This document shows, piece after piece, positions 26,994 to 35,012 of a stretch of DNA of 64,000 bases. Numbering within the stretch: the stretch's first letter is position 1; each line of letters begins with the position of its first letter. The DNA is taken from contig NZ_BHYK01000011.1 of NCBI RefSeq assembly GCF_003865095.1, positions 62,001 to 126,000 of the forward strand. Direction: 5' to 3'. Source of the DNA: Clostridium tagluense (GTDB lineage Bacteria; Bacillota; Clostridia; Clostridiales; Clostridiaceae). The notes below the pieces were generated by a model. That model ran no database searches, was not told where the DNA came from, and saw only the letters and a program-made list of their open reading frames with translations. Position numbers and translations under genes: made by a program.

Positions 26994-27220
26994 ACATGGT
27001 TATTTTAGTACGATATAATATACCTAGGTTTTGAAACGAGCCATATACTATCGTTAATGTGTCAATTGTGATGCTTGATAGTGAAATTCTTGAAGAAAAT
27101 AATTAGTTTTTATATGTTGTAATTTATAGTTTTTATTATAAATGAGAGTATAAAAGAAGTTATTTAGTATTCAAGAACCCCATTCATTTATATATGGAAG
27201 TTTCAGAAGGGAGTGCCACA

Positions 27221-27532
27221 ATGAACATTCAAGATATAATGTCAGGAGATTTTTCTGCATACCCGGAAGAAACACAAATATTTATGAGGGAATATACAGA
27301 AAAACTGCGAGAAAGTATAAAAGAAGAATTGATAAAGGATATAGCCTACAAGATGCTTAAGGATATAGATAAAAGCAAAGATTATTTTATTAAGGTTTTA
27401 ACTGATATATTAGATAATGGATATAAAGGCTTAAGTAAAATGTCTACTCAGGCACTTATAGACACATATTTAGAACGAAAAAATGAAGAAGATTTTTTTG
27501 TGTTATTAGGAAAGGTTAATGAAGAAGTTTAA
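27221..27532 (+). CDS. Hypothetical helical protein (103 aa)
   Basis: Soluble, highly charged, predicted helical, beginning MNIQDIMSGDFSAYPEE. No family recognised. Start ATG 27221 is preceded by AAGGGAG 7 bases upstream; the longer frame from 27194 has no RBS. Closed by a strong terminator. The preceding gap 26994-27220 shows nothing I can support beyond a short in-frame remnant near 27045-27107. Confidence 0.65.
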   Translation: MNIQDIMSGDFSAYPEETQIFMREYTEKLRESIKEELIKDIAYKMLKDIDKSKDYFIKVLTDILDNGYKGLSKMSTQALIDTYLERKNEEDFFVLLGKVNEEV

Positions 27533-27560
27533 TTTTATACACACTTTTTTTAGTTTTTAT

Positions 27561-27597
27561 AAAAAAACATTAAATCACAAGATTTAATGTTTTTTTT
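27561..27597. terminator. Bidirectional terminator before the MFS gene
   Basis: AAAAAAACATTAAATC, ACAA loop, GATTTAATGTTTTTTT; shared by the convergent genes on either side. Confidence 0.9.
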
Positions 27598-27598
27598 A

Positions 27599-28834
27599 TT
27601 AATTAATTTTAATTTTTAAAGATAAAAACAAATTTATAACAGCAATAAATGCAGCAACAATGAAAACATATTGATATCCCATAGTTGTCCATAATATACC
27701 GCCTATAAAAGGTATTGACATAGCAATTACATGATCAAAGCTAGTACCTGCAGAAAGAGTAGGGATGACATCTTCTGGACATATAGCAATCTTTTTTACA
27801 TAAGTGGATCTTGCCATTTCCACTACGCTTAGTGAATTATCTATAACGTAGCATGCAGCAATAATAACCACAGCTGCACTTGGTGAAAGTAAATAATCTG
27901 CAAAAGAATAGCCCATACAAATTACTATAAGAACTATAGCTTCTAGTGAAAGCACAAATCTTTCACCTTTTTTGTCTATAGCATTGCCAACAATGGTTCT
28001 TGTAAAAATGCTTAATATAGCAATTATAAATCCGAGCATTGCAAAAGTAGGAGGATTAACATGGTAGACTTGAATAAGTACCCAGGGTGCAAAGGTTAAA
28101 AAAATCTGCTTTCTTGCACCATTAACTACACTAAGGCAATAATATAGAGTATATTTTTTTTTGAAAACAAGGGTTACTTTTTTTTTCTTAGGCTTTTTAG
28201 ATTTCATTAGACCAAGAAAAAATGCTGCGAAAATATAAAAAACTGAGGCAAGCACAAAAGCTATTTGATAGGTAAGGTTAAAGTATTTAAATCCAACCCA
28301 TACAATTGCATAACCCACAATAGTTGCAATTAGGTTATATGCGCTGTACCTCCCTAGTCTTGCACCATAATTTCCATTTTCAGAAAGGTTCATACCTATT
28401 CCAGCAGATAGTGGCATAAAAATATGTGTACCTAGGCTAAGTAACATCATCCATAAAAGCATACTGGCAAAAGATGGGGAAAACAAACCTAGTCCTAGCA
28501 TTCCCAGTGCTGCAAATATCATACCAATTATTGCTATTCTTATGTCCCCAAGGAATGCCAGTATTCCGAGTACTATAACTATTAGAACTCCTGGTAGTTC
28601 ACGAGGAAACTCTACGATACCCCTAGCAGAAGCTGTTAATTTATATGTATCGCTTAAAAAATTATTAAATACAGTTGAGTTTATTCCACTTGCTATTCCA
28701 GTAAATAGTCCTACTATTAAAAATAACTTAAAGTCTCTATCGTTATTGAATTTACTCACTAGGTATGGGAATTTTTCTTTTATCTTTTGTTTTTTTACTA
28801 CACCCATCTCACTAAGTTTTTTTTCACTCTCCAT
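27599..28834 (-). CDS. MFS transporter
   Basis: 411 aa with twelve hydrophobic segments in two six-helix halves and a basic cytoplasmic loop near the middle (KSKKPKKKKVTLVFKKK, ~residues 212-228). Major facilitator topology; the substrate cannot be predicted. Start ATG 28834 with AAGGGGG 11 bases upstream. The N-terminal ~35 residues are cytoplasmic and charged. Monocistronic; ends inside the shared terminator region. Confidence 0.85.
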   Translation of the reverse strand: MESEKKLSEMGVVKKQKIKEKFPYLVSKFNNDRDFKLFLIVGLFTGIASGINSTVFNNFLSDTYKLTASARGIVEFPRELPGVLIVIVLGILAFLGDIRIAIIGMIFAALGMLGLGLFSPSFASMLLWMMLLSLGTHIFMPLSAGIGMNLSENGNYGARLGRYSAYNLIATIVGYAIVWVGFKYFNLTYQIAFVLASVFYIFAAFFLGLMKSKKPKKKKVTLVFKKKYTLYYCLSVVNGARKQIFLTFAPWVLIQVYHVNPPTFAMLGFIIAILSIFTRTIVGNAIDKKGERFVLSLEAIVLIVICMGYSFADYLLSPSAAVVIIAACYVIDNSLSVVEMARSTYVKKIAICPEDVIPTLSAGTSFDHVIAMSIPFIGGILWTTMGYQYVFIVAAFIAVINLFLSLKIKIN

Positions 28835-28928
28835 AAAGCTAATATCCCCCTTAATTCTAATTCAATTAATTATATTATAAAAAATAATAGAATTCAATTA
28901 AATCATCATATACTGAGATATAGTTAAG

Positions 28929-29315
28929 CTAGTACCTAATGGATAATTCTCCACTTAGAATTGTGTCTTTAGGCTGTGTCCAAGTAGCTTCAATTAAAAA
29001 ATTTATATTTAAGCCTGTTTTATAATTAAATAAAATCTCACTATCATGTAGCATATGATAATTTTTGTAAACTACTAGATTTTTATTGGCTTTATCTTTA
29101 ATTATAATTGTCCAAATTCCATTTTTAGGCTGGAATATTTTAGCGGTAATAATTAGTGTCGACCAAAAGCTATTCTTGAGCCCCGTTTCATAAAATCCTT
29201 TTCCATCATGAATATTTATTTTAAAAGCTTGTAGAATATTATTTCTATTACTTGTTACTGCTTCTTCATCCAGTTCTATTTTTTCGCTTTTCTCATTATT
29301 TATTAATCCTATCAT
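28929..29315 (-). CDS. Hypothetical protein (128 aa), beta-rich
   Basis: Soluble, no signal peptide, with alternating hydrophobic residues in the C-terminal two thirds (STLIITAKIF, GIWTIIIKDK, LNINFLIEATW), suggesting a beta-sandwich. Family not recognised. AAGGAG lies 7 bases before ATG 29315. The 93-base gap to the MFS start downstream contains no terminator that I can see, so cotranscription is possible. Confidence 0.65.
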   Translation of the reverse strand: MIGLINNEKSEKIELDEEAVTSNRNNILQAFKINIHDGKGFYETGLKNSFWSTLIITAKIFQPKNGIWTIIIKDKANKNLVVYKNYHMLHDSEILFNYKTGLNINFLIEATWTQPKDTILSGELSIRY

Positions 29316-29645
29316 ACCTATCTCCTTATTAATTATTTTAAAGGAATGTGGGATTCAAAGAAAATTTCGCTATCATTTTATTATATGTAGTTATATATAT
29401 AATGCTACTCTAAAAAGCATTCCTGCAAAAAAACTATAGATACTCCAATAATTTCAAAGTAAATTTGAGCTTTTTAATTGAAAATAGGTAAAGTAGTAAT
29501 TACCCTTAGAAAATGTATATATGCATTAGGGTTTTACTATCTTACTTTCTAACAAAAACTTTTTTTATATTGAAATTCGTGAATAAATGAAAATATAATA
29601 AGAAATTCTTTTATTTATTATTTTAAAGAATTAAAGCGCAAAGAA

Positions 29646-29654
29646 TGCTATAAT
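29646..29654 (+). promoter_or_regulatory. Extended -10 promoter element of the ygiQ-like gene
   Basis: TGCTATAAT, 47 bases before the GTG at 29701. The remaining gap 29316-29645 is A+T-rich, with a weak ACCCT/AGGGT hairpin near 29502-29533 and nothing else I can support. Confidence 0.5.
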
Positions 29655-29700
29655 TGTATTTTGAATTATATATTGTGATTTACGATTAAAGCAAAAGAAG

Positions 29701-31725
29701 GTGGAAGTAATTAAAGATAATAAATATTTACCTATTAGTAAAAGTGATATTTTAGATAGAGGTTGGACCGAACTAGATTTTATTATAGTAACTGGTGATG
29801 CATATGTAGATCATCATAGTTTTGGAACAGCAATTATTTCAAGGGTTCTAGAAAATGAAGGCTATAAAGTAGGAATAATAGCTCAACCTGAATGGAAAGA
29901 TACAGAAGATTTTAAGAAACTCGGCAAACCAAGACTAGGATTTCTAGTTAATGCTGGTAATATGGATTCTATGGTTAACCATTATACAGTAAGTAAAAAA
30001 ATAAGAGAAAAAGATTTGTATTCTCCTGGTGCAAAGATGGGTCTTAGGCCAGATAGAGCAACAATAGTCTACTGTAATAAAATAAGAGAAGCATACAAAG
30101 GTATTCCTCTTATTATTGGAGGAATAGAAGCAAGTCTAAGGCGGTTTGCACATTATGATTATTGGAGTGACAAGGTAAGAAAGTCCATGTTAATCGATAG
30201 TGGGGCAGATCTACTAATATTTGGTATGGGTGAAAAACAAGTTGTTAACATTGCAAATAAATTAAATGAAGGTATAGATATAAAAGACATAACGCAGGAG
30301 CTTGGAACCTGTTATGTATCAGAGAATATAGAAAATATTGGTGACCACGTTGAAATAGCATCTTATAAGGAAGTCTGCAATGATATGAAAAAATATGCAC
30401 AGGCTTTTAAAATACAATATGATGAACAAGACCCTATTCGTGGTGGCGTTATAGTACAAAAGCATACTAATAAGTATCTTGTGCAAAACAAACCGGAAAT
30501 GCCACTTACTAGAGAAGAATTGGATGTTGTTTATGGCTTGCCTTATCAAAGAAATTATCATCCTATGTATGAAAAGATGGGTGGGATTCCAGCTATAGAA
30601 GAAGTTCAGTTCAGTTTAGTTAGTTCAAGAGGATGTTTTGGTAGCTGCGCGTTCTGCGCAATAACATTTCATCAAGGTAGAATTGTGCAAAGTAGGAGTG
30701 AAAATTCACTAATAGAGGAAGCAATAGAAATTACAAAATTAAAGGGTTTTAAAGGATATATTCATGATGTAGGAGGTCCAACCGCCAATTTTAGACAACC
30801 TGCATGTGCTAAACAATTAAAAGTAGGTGCTTGTAGAGATAAACAATGCTTGCATCCTGCTCCTTGTAAGAATTTAAACGTTGATCATATGGAATATTTA
30901 AATTTGCTTAGGAAACTTCGAGAATTGCCAGATATTAAAAAAGTTTTTATACGTTCAGGTCTGCGTTATGATTATATTATGGCAGATAAAAATGAAACCT
31001 TTTTTAATGAACTTATTAAGCATCATGTAAGTGGACAACTAAAGGTTGCACCAGAGCATGTTTCTCATAAAGTTTTAAAATTTATGGGTAAACCAGCGGG
31101 TAAAACTTATGATAAATTTAGGGAAAAGTTTTATAAGGCTACTGAGAAAATAGAAAAAAAGCAATATCTTATTCCTTATTTAATGTCTAGCCACCCAGGG
31201 TGTCCAATGAGTTCAGCAGTAGAGCTTGCAGAATATCTTAGGGATACTAATTATCAACCTGAACAAGTTCAAGATTTTTATCCAACGCCAGGAACACCAT
31301 CAACAACTATGTTTTATACTGGACTTGATCCAAATACTCTTGAAGAAGTTCATATACCTAAAACCAAGCATGAAAAAGCCATGCAAAGGGCATTACTTCA
31401 ATATAAAGATCCTATGAAATACGATTTAGTATATTCAGCATTAATAGAAGCAAATAGAGAAGATCTTATTGGTTATGGCCCTAAATGTTTAATAAAACCA
31501 CGTGGGCAAAAAAATAAAGAACACTTAAGTAACACAAACATAAAATCAAAATCAAAAGAAATAAGAGGCAAAGATAAAGGAAACAATATAAAAAGTAGCA
31601 CCAGAGATAAACCTATAGATAAAAATTTAAAAAAGAAAAATAAGCCTACAATAACTGAAAATAAGACCAATCATGGAAGTAGACAAGATAATAAAAATAA
31701 GGTAAGAGGCAAAAAAAGAAGATAG
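29701..31725 (+). CDS. YgiQ family radical SAM protein
   Basis: 674 aa. N-terminal YgiQ domain ([52 protein letters not shown]). The radical SAM domain has the CxxxCxxC cluster motif CFGSCAFC near residues 312-319, and the C-terminal YgiQ-specific part [14 protein letters not shown]. The family has no firmly assigned reaction. The last ~75 residues form a Lys/Asn-rich disordered tail. The start is uncertain: GTG 29701 has poor RBS spacing, and GAAGGTGG overlaps it, pointing instead to a rare ATT at 29710. Single gene with a strong terminator. Confidence 0.9.
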   Translation: MEVIKDNKYLPISKSDILDRGWTELDFIIVTGDAYVDHHSFGTAIISRVLENEGYKVGIIAQPEWKDTEDFKKLGKPRLGFLVNAGNMDSMVNHYTVSKKIREKDLYSPGAKMGLRPDRATIVYCNKIREAYKGIPLIIGGIEASLRRFAHYDYWSDKVRKSMLIDSGADLLIFGMGEKQVVNIANKLNEGIDIKDITQELGTCYVSENIENIGDHVEIASYKEVCNDMKKYAQAFKIQYDEQDPIRGGVIVQKHTNKYLVQNKPEMPLTREELDVVYGLPYQRNYHPMYEKMGGIPAIEEVQFSLVSSRGCFGSCAFCAITFHQGRIVQSRSENSLIEEAIEITKLKGFKGYIHDVGGPTANFRQPACAKQLKVGACRDKQCLHPAPCKNLNVDHMEYLNLLRKLRELPDIKKVFIRSGLRYDYIMADKNETFFNELIKHHVSGQLKVAPEHVSHKVLKFMGKPAGKTYDKFREKFYKATEKIEKKQYLIPYLMSSHPGCPMSSAVELAEYLRDTNYQPEQVQDFYPTPGTPSTTMFYTGLDPNTLEEVHIPKTKHEKAMQRALLQYKDPMKYDLVYSALIEANREDLIGYGPKCLIKPRGQKNKEHLSNTNIKSKSKEIRGKDKGNNIKSSTRDKPIDKNLKKKNKPTITENKTNHGSRQDNKNKVRGKKRR

Positions 31726-31726
31726 T

Positions 31727-31781
31727 GAGTTATAAAAAACGCCTACGTCCATAAAATGGATGTAGGCGTTTTTTATAACTC
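31727..31781. terminator. Bidirectional terminator, long stem
   Basis: Arms of ~26 bases (31727-31752 and 31756-31781; GAGTTATAAAAAACGCCTAC and its complement at the base, one mismatch) with an AAA loop. It overlaps the end of the small minus-strand gene at 31773. Confidence 0.9.
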
Positions 31782-31961
31782 AACTTTAACTATTTTGTTT
31801 ATACTCTCTTCTTCTACTAGTTCGCTTTTGCTTAAACCCTTTCGAAAACATCTAATTTGCTTATATTTAACTTTATTCATCTCAAAATCTAAAACATCTA
31901 TCCTATCGCCTTTATAAATAACAGCTTCTTTACTACCTTTTAAAAATACTTGTACTTCCAT
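31773..31961 (-). CDS. Hypothetical small protein (62 aa)
   Basis: Soluble, mixed-charge; N-terminal half looks beta-stranded (MEVQVFLKGSKEAVIYKGD), C-terminal half is Lys/Glu-rich. Family not recognised. The frame looks coding and ends at a terminator. However, no Shine-Dalgarno sequence lies at a normal distance: the nearest AAAGGAG is ~31 bases upstream of ATG 31961. The start or the gene itself is therefore less certain. Confidence 0.55.
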   Translation of the reverse strand: MEVQVFLKGSKEAVIYKGDRIDVLDFEMNKVKYKQIRCFRKGLSKSELVEEESINKIVKVEL

Positions 31962-32154
31962 AGTTTTATTTATTAGCTACAGTGCAGCTACTCCTTTCAT
32001 TGTTTAATGGTAAAAAAATCATATGTTACTATTTAAATTATAGTTCCATTATCTACATTTATCAAGGTGAAACAAGCAAAGAATTTAATAATAGTTAACC
32101 ATTTATTTATTAGTGAATATAATATTAATAAAATAATCGTAGTAGGTGATTAAA

Positions 32155-33057
32155 ATGTATACTAATAGTATTTTAAATTTAATTGGAAATACACCACTTA
32201 TAAGCTTGAAAAAGCTATATGATTCAAATATATTTGCTAAGGCTGAATTTCTTAATCCAGGTGGAAGCATAAAGGACAGAATTGCAAAATTTATGATTGA
32301 ACAAGCAGAAAAAGAAGGACTGCTTACGCATGGAATGACAATAATGGAAGCTACATCAGGGAATACGGGTATAGGGATAACATTAGTAGGAATTCAAAAG
32401 GGATATAAAGTTGTTATTGTAATGCCTGAAAATATGAGTGAGGAAAGAAAGAAGATAATTAGATTGCTAGGAGGAGAACTTATATTAACACCTAGGTCAG
32501 AAAATGTAGAAGGAGCTTTAAATGAAGTTAAAAGACAAATAGAGGCTAATTCCAATATTTTCGTGCCTAATCAATTTACTAACATTAATAATCCACTAAT
32601 TCATTATAATACAACTGCTGTTGAAATATGGAGTGAACTTCAGGGCAATGTAGATATTTTCATATCAGGAATAGGTAGTGGAGGAACACTTCAAGGTATC
32701 GGTTCATTTTTAAAAGACAAGAACCCAAAATGCATAATTGCTGCTGTAGAACCAAAGAATGTTTCTGCTCTTTTAGGGCATACTCCCGGATTCCACAAGA
32801 TACAAGGAATAGGGGATGGATTTATTCCAAAAGTATTAGATGTTTCATTGATTGATGATATAATAATGGTTACTGATGAAGATGCTATTGAGACTTCTAA
32901 AAAAATAGCAAGGGTAGCAGGAGCTTTAGTTGGAATTTCTTCTGGAGCAAATATATGGGCAGCAAAAAAAATGGCAGAGAAATATGGGAAGGATAAAAAT
33001 ATAGTGACTATTTTGCCAGATAGAGCGGAAAGATATTTTAGTATGGATTTGTTCTAA
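32155..33057 (+). CDS. cysK: Cysteine synthase (O-acetylserine sulfhydrylase) family, PLP-dependent
   Basis: 300 aa. The PLP lysine lies in GGSIKDR (~residue 41) and the substrate/SGNTG loop in EATSGNTGIG (~66-72). The phosphate-binding GSGGT loop is near residue 174, and the C-terminus LPDRAERYFSMDLF is typical of CysK/CysM. Forms cysteine from O-acetylserine and sulfide; a related beta-replacement activity (CBS-like) cannot be excluded. Start ATG 32155 follows AGGTG by 6 bases; a GTG at 32146 overlaps that RBS. A PIN-domain gene follows 72 bases later. Confidence 0.88.
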   Translation: MYTNSILNLIGNTPLISLKKLYDSNIFAKAEFLNPGGSIKDRIAKFMIEQAEKEGLLTHGMTIMEATSGNTGIGITLVGIQKGYKVVIVMPENMSEERKKIIRLLGGELILTPRSENVEGALNEVKRQIEANSNIFVPNQFTNINNPLIHYNTTAVEIWSELQGNVDIFISGIGSGGTLQGIGSFLKDKNPKCIIAAVEPKNVSALLGHTPGFHKIQGIGDGFIPKVLDVSLIDDIIMVTDEDAIETSKKIARVAGALVGISSGANIWAAKKMAEKYGKDKNIVTILPDRAERYFSMDLF

Positions 33058-33129
33058 GATAAAGTTAAAATGCAGATATCTTTTTACTGAAAATCTAATA
33101 TAGATTTATTTCTAAAAGGAGATAAGAAA

Positions 33130-33609
33130 ATGATTTGTAAAGAATATTTATTAGATGCTAATATAGTTATAAAAGTGTGGAATAAATATCCTACCTTATT
33201 AGATACTATTGAAAATGTAGAATGGGTTGATTTTAAAATCTCTGAGGAAATTGCTGGAGAGTTATCCGTAAAAGAATATGCAAAATTCAACGAAGACTTT
33301 GTACTGTCAAATAAATTTTTAAAATTATTAGGGCATATTATTACTAATAATTGCCCCAGTTTTACTGAAGATTGCATAGGTGGTAGTCCTATTAAATATG
33401 AGAAGAATAAAAATATATATTTTGTTAATGGAGATAAAATTTCTATAAATGACTATAGCCTAATCCATATTTGCGAAAGGAATAAAGATTATACCCTTGT
33501 GACTGAAGATAAAAAGATGCTCAGAAGTGCAAAAATCATATTAGATGCTTCAAGGGTATTAAACTTTGATCAATTCGTAGATGATTTAAAAGGATTAAAT
33601 GTATTATAA
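33130..33609 (+). CDS. PIN-like nuclease domain protein
   Basis: 159 aa. The N-terminus YLLDANIVIKVWNKYP has the first PIN-domain Asp. SEEIAGEL supplies a conserved Glu, NDYSLIHICERN a central Asp, and LVTEDKKMLRSAK the C-terminal Asp, so the metal-binding acidic set appears present. Probably an RNase. Unlike VapC toxins it has no small antitoxin gene next to it; cysK lies upstream and a terminator follows directly. RBS AAAAGGAG, 8 bases before ATG. Could be a solitary toxin, a housekeeping nuclease or a DUF4411-like protein. Confidence 0.7.
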   Translation: MICKEYLLDANIVIKVWNKYPTLLDTIENVEWVDFKISEEIAGELSVKEYAKFNEDFVLSNKFLKLLGHIITNNCPSFTEDCIGGSPIKYEKNKNIYFVNGDKISINDYSLIHICERNKDYTLVTEDKKMLRSAKIILDASRVLNFDQFVDDLKGLNVL

Positions 33610-33617
33610 TGACGCAA

Positions 33618-33656
33618 CATAAAAGGCTGCAATTTAGTGAATTGAAGCCTTTTATG
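33618..33656. terminator. Bidirectional terminator after the PIN-domain gene
   Basis: CATAAAAGGCTGCAATT and AATTGAAGCCTTTTATG (one mismatch), 5-base loop, between convergent genes. Confidence 0.85.
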
Positions 33657-33676
33657 CTATTTTGAACTATTCAAAT

Positions 33677-34264
33677 TTATTTGATGTTTTTTTCTAAATA
33701 TTGTTTGAAGTTAAAATTCCATAACTCATAAATTTTAGAATTTTCATCACTAACTGTTGATAAAAATTCATCTAGCACGCCTAAGTTATTTAGGCCTTTC
33801 ATTAGATGTCTAGGATAGATTACTTTCTTCGAATAATTATTTTTAGGATCAATGACAGTAATTGAAAAATCTTCTTTTAAGTACAAGTCTTTACACCTAA
33901 TATCTAGTCTCTTAAAATTTAGCTTCTTGAATTCTTCAATAAGCCTTATAATGTTATGTGAGATTTCTTTATTTATACCATGCTTTTTTATATATTTGTC
34001 TAGCCGCTCTCCACTTGCATAATCTCGTACAATGTAGTAATCTCCATGTTCATAAACTTTAGGAAAAAATTTACTTCTTCTAGTTTTCATAAAAATATCA
34101 TATTCCTTGCTACAAATTCTTTTATTTTTAAAAATTTTGATTACTCTTTGGTTAGGAAGGGAATATACTATTCCATTATGACCAGACCCTAAAAATTCTG
34201 ATGTTCTAAGCATTTTTTCTACTTTGCTATTTAATTGAATATAATAATCGGACTTTTCATTCAT
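33677..34264 (-). CDS. Protein-kinase-like protein, divergent active site
   Basis: 195 aa. A glycine loop (FLGSGHNGIVYSLP) and VIKIFKN Lys, a possible alpha-C Glu (KEYDIF) and hinge YIVRDYASGERLDKYI make the N-lobe clearly kinase-like. The catalytic loop is altered: RLDIRCKDLYL replaces HRDxxxxN, and VIDPKNNY replaces DFG. It resembles small bacterial Ser/Thr or aminoglycoside-type kinases (YbdM/YrzF-like). It may be active on an unknown substrate or be a pseudokinase. The ATG at 34264 has only a weak GATGATA upstream. The neighbour at 34350 may be cotranscribed. Confidence 0.65.
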   Translation of the reverse strand: MNEKSDYYIQLNSKVEKMLRTSEFLGSGHNGIVYSLPNQRVIKIFKNKRICSKEYDIFMKTRRSKFFPKVYEHGDYYIVRDYASGERLDKYIKKHGINKEISHNIIRLIEEFKKLNFKRLDIRCKDLYLKEDFSITVIDPKNNYSKKVIYPRHLMKGLNNLGVLDEFLSTVSDENSKIYELWNFNFKQYLEKNIK

Positions 34265-34349
34265 ATTATCATCTTCTTTATAATTATATTACTATATTAT
34301 ATGATAGAAGTTTGTAAGTATTTCTTAGATATGAATAAAAATAATATAA

Positions 34350-34805
34350 TTATTTTTTATCTAGATAATTTTTGTTATCCCATGCCATTTTTATTGCATC
34401 ATTAATATTATTTGTAAATTTGTTCCTATAAGAAACAAAATTTCTCCCATCTTGAATTATTTTGCCTGTGTTTTGGGGAGGTTCTTTAATTTTAAAAACC
34501 ATATCATTGAGATCTTCTAGCCTTTTAATTAGGCTAATATTTTGTTTTTGGAGTTCATCAGCATAAGTGTCAGAATTACATTGAACTATATTTGAATTAA
34601 TCAATGTTTCAGAATACTGAAAGCCTTTAAATATTCCCTTATAATAGGATAGTTCAATAAAATCGCGAATTCTAAGTGAGCTGGTTTGTTTTAATAATGA
34701 TTCTATATAAAAATCCTCTATATCATCCTTCTTAAAGCCGCTTTTAACTGCTCTATTCATAACTCTATCTGCTATTGCTTTAATTTTTATATTCTTAAAA
34801 TTCAT
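34350..34805 (-). CDS. Hypothetical protein (151 aa)
   Basis: Soluble, mostly helical, basic; begins MNFKNIKIKAIADRVMNRAV. Contains a coiled-coil-like middle (ADELQKQNISLIKRLEDLND). Family not recognised. GGAGG lies 7 bases before ATG 34805. Lies 85 bases upstream of the kinase-like gene on the same strand, with no terminator between; they may form a two-gene unit. Confidence 0.65.
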   Translation of the reverse strand: MNFKNIKIKAIADRVMNRAVKSGFKKDDIEDFYIESLLKQTSSLRIRDFIELSYYKGIFKGFQYSETLINSNIVQCNSDTYADELQKQNISLIKRLEDLNDMVFKIKEPPQNTGKIIQDGRNFVSYRNKFTNNINDAIKMAWDNKNYLDKK

Positions 34806-34908
34806 AATTTTCCTCCACTGTTTAATTTTTCTTTTGATTGTTTGAAATTAATTATAATTTAACCCCATATAATCTTATCAAAATAAGTGCCATGAGTAAA
34901 CAAAAAAA

Positions 34909-34945
34909 CCTCAGCACTAAAAATATATGCTGAGGCTTATTGTTT
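34909..34945 (-). terminator. Terminator of the maltose phosphorylase operon
   Basis: On the minus strand GCCTCAGC and GCTGAGG pair and are followed by TTTTTTTG, 66 bases past the phosphorylase stop. Confidence 0.75.
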
Positions 34946-34954
34946 ATTTAAAGA

Positions 34955-35012
34955 TTTTTCGTTTATTTAAACGTTTTTCGTTTATTTAAACGTCTTACGT
35001 TTATTGTATTGG
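34955..35012. repeat. 19-base tandem repeat at the 3' end of the phosphorylase gene
   Basis: Two perfect units TTTTTCGTTTATTTAAACG (34955-34973, 34974-34992), a degenerate third unit running into the stop codon and last codons of the gene, and a partial unit before. Each unit holds the palindrome CGTTTA-TT-TAAACG. Confidence 0.7.

Noticed and set aside
27045-27107. Short coding-looking frame ending MLDSEILEENN
   Set aside because: Only ~20 codons, no RBS or start of its own; may be a remnant but cannot be supported.
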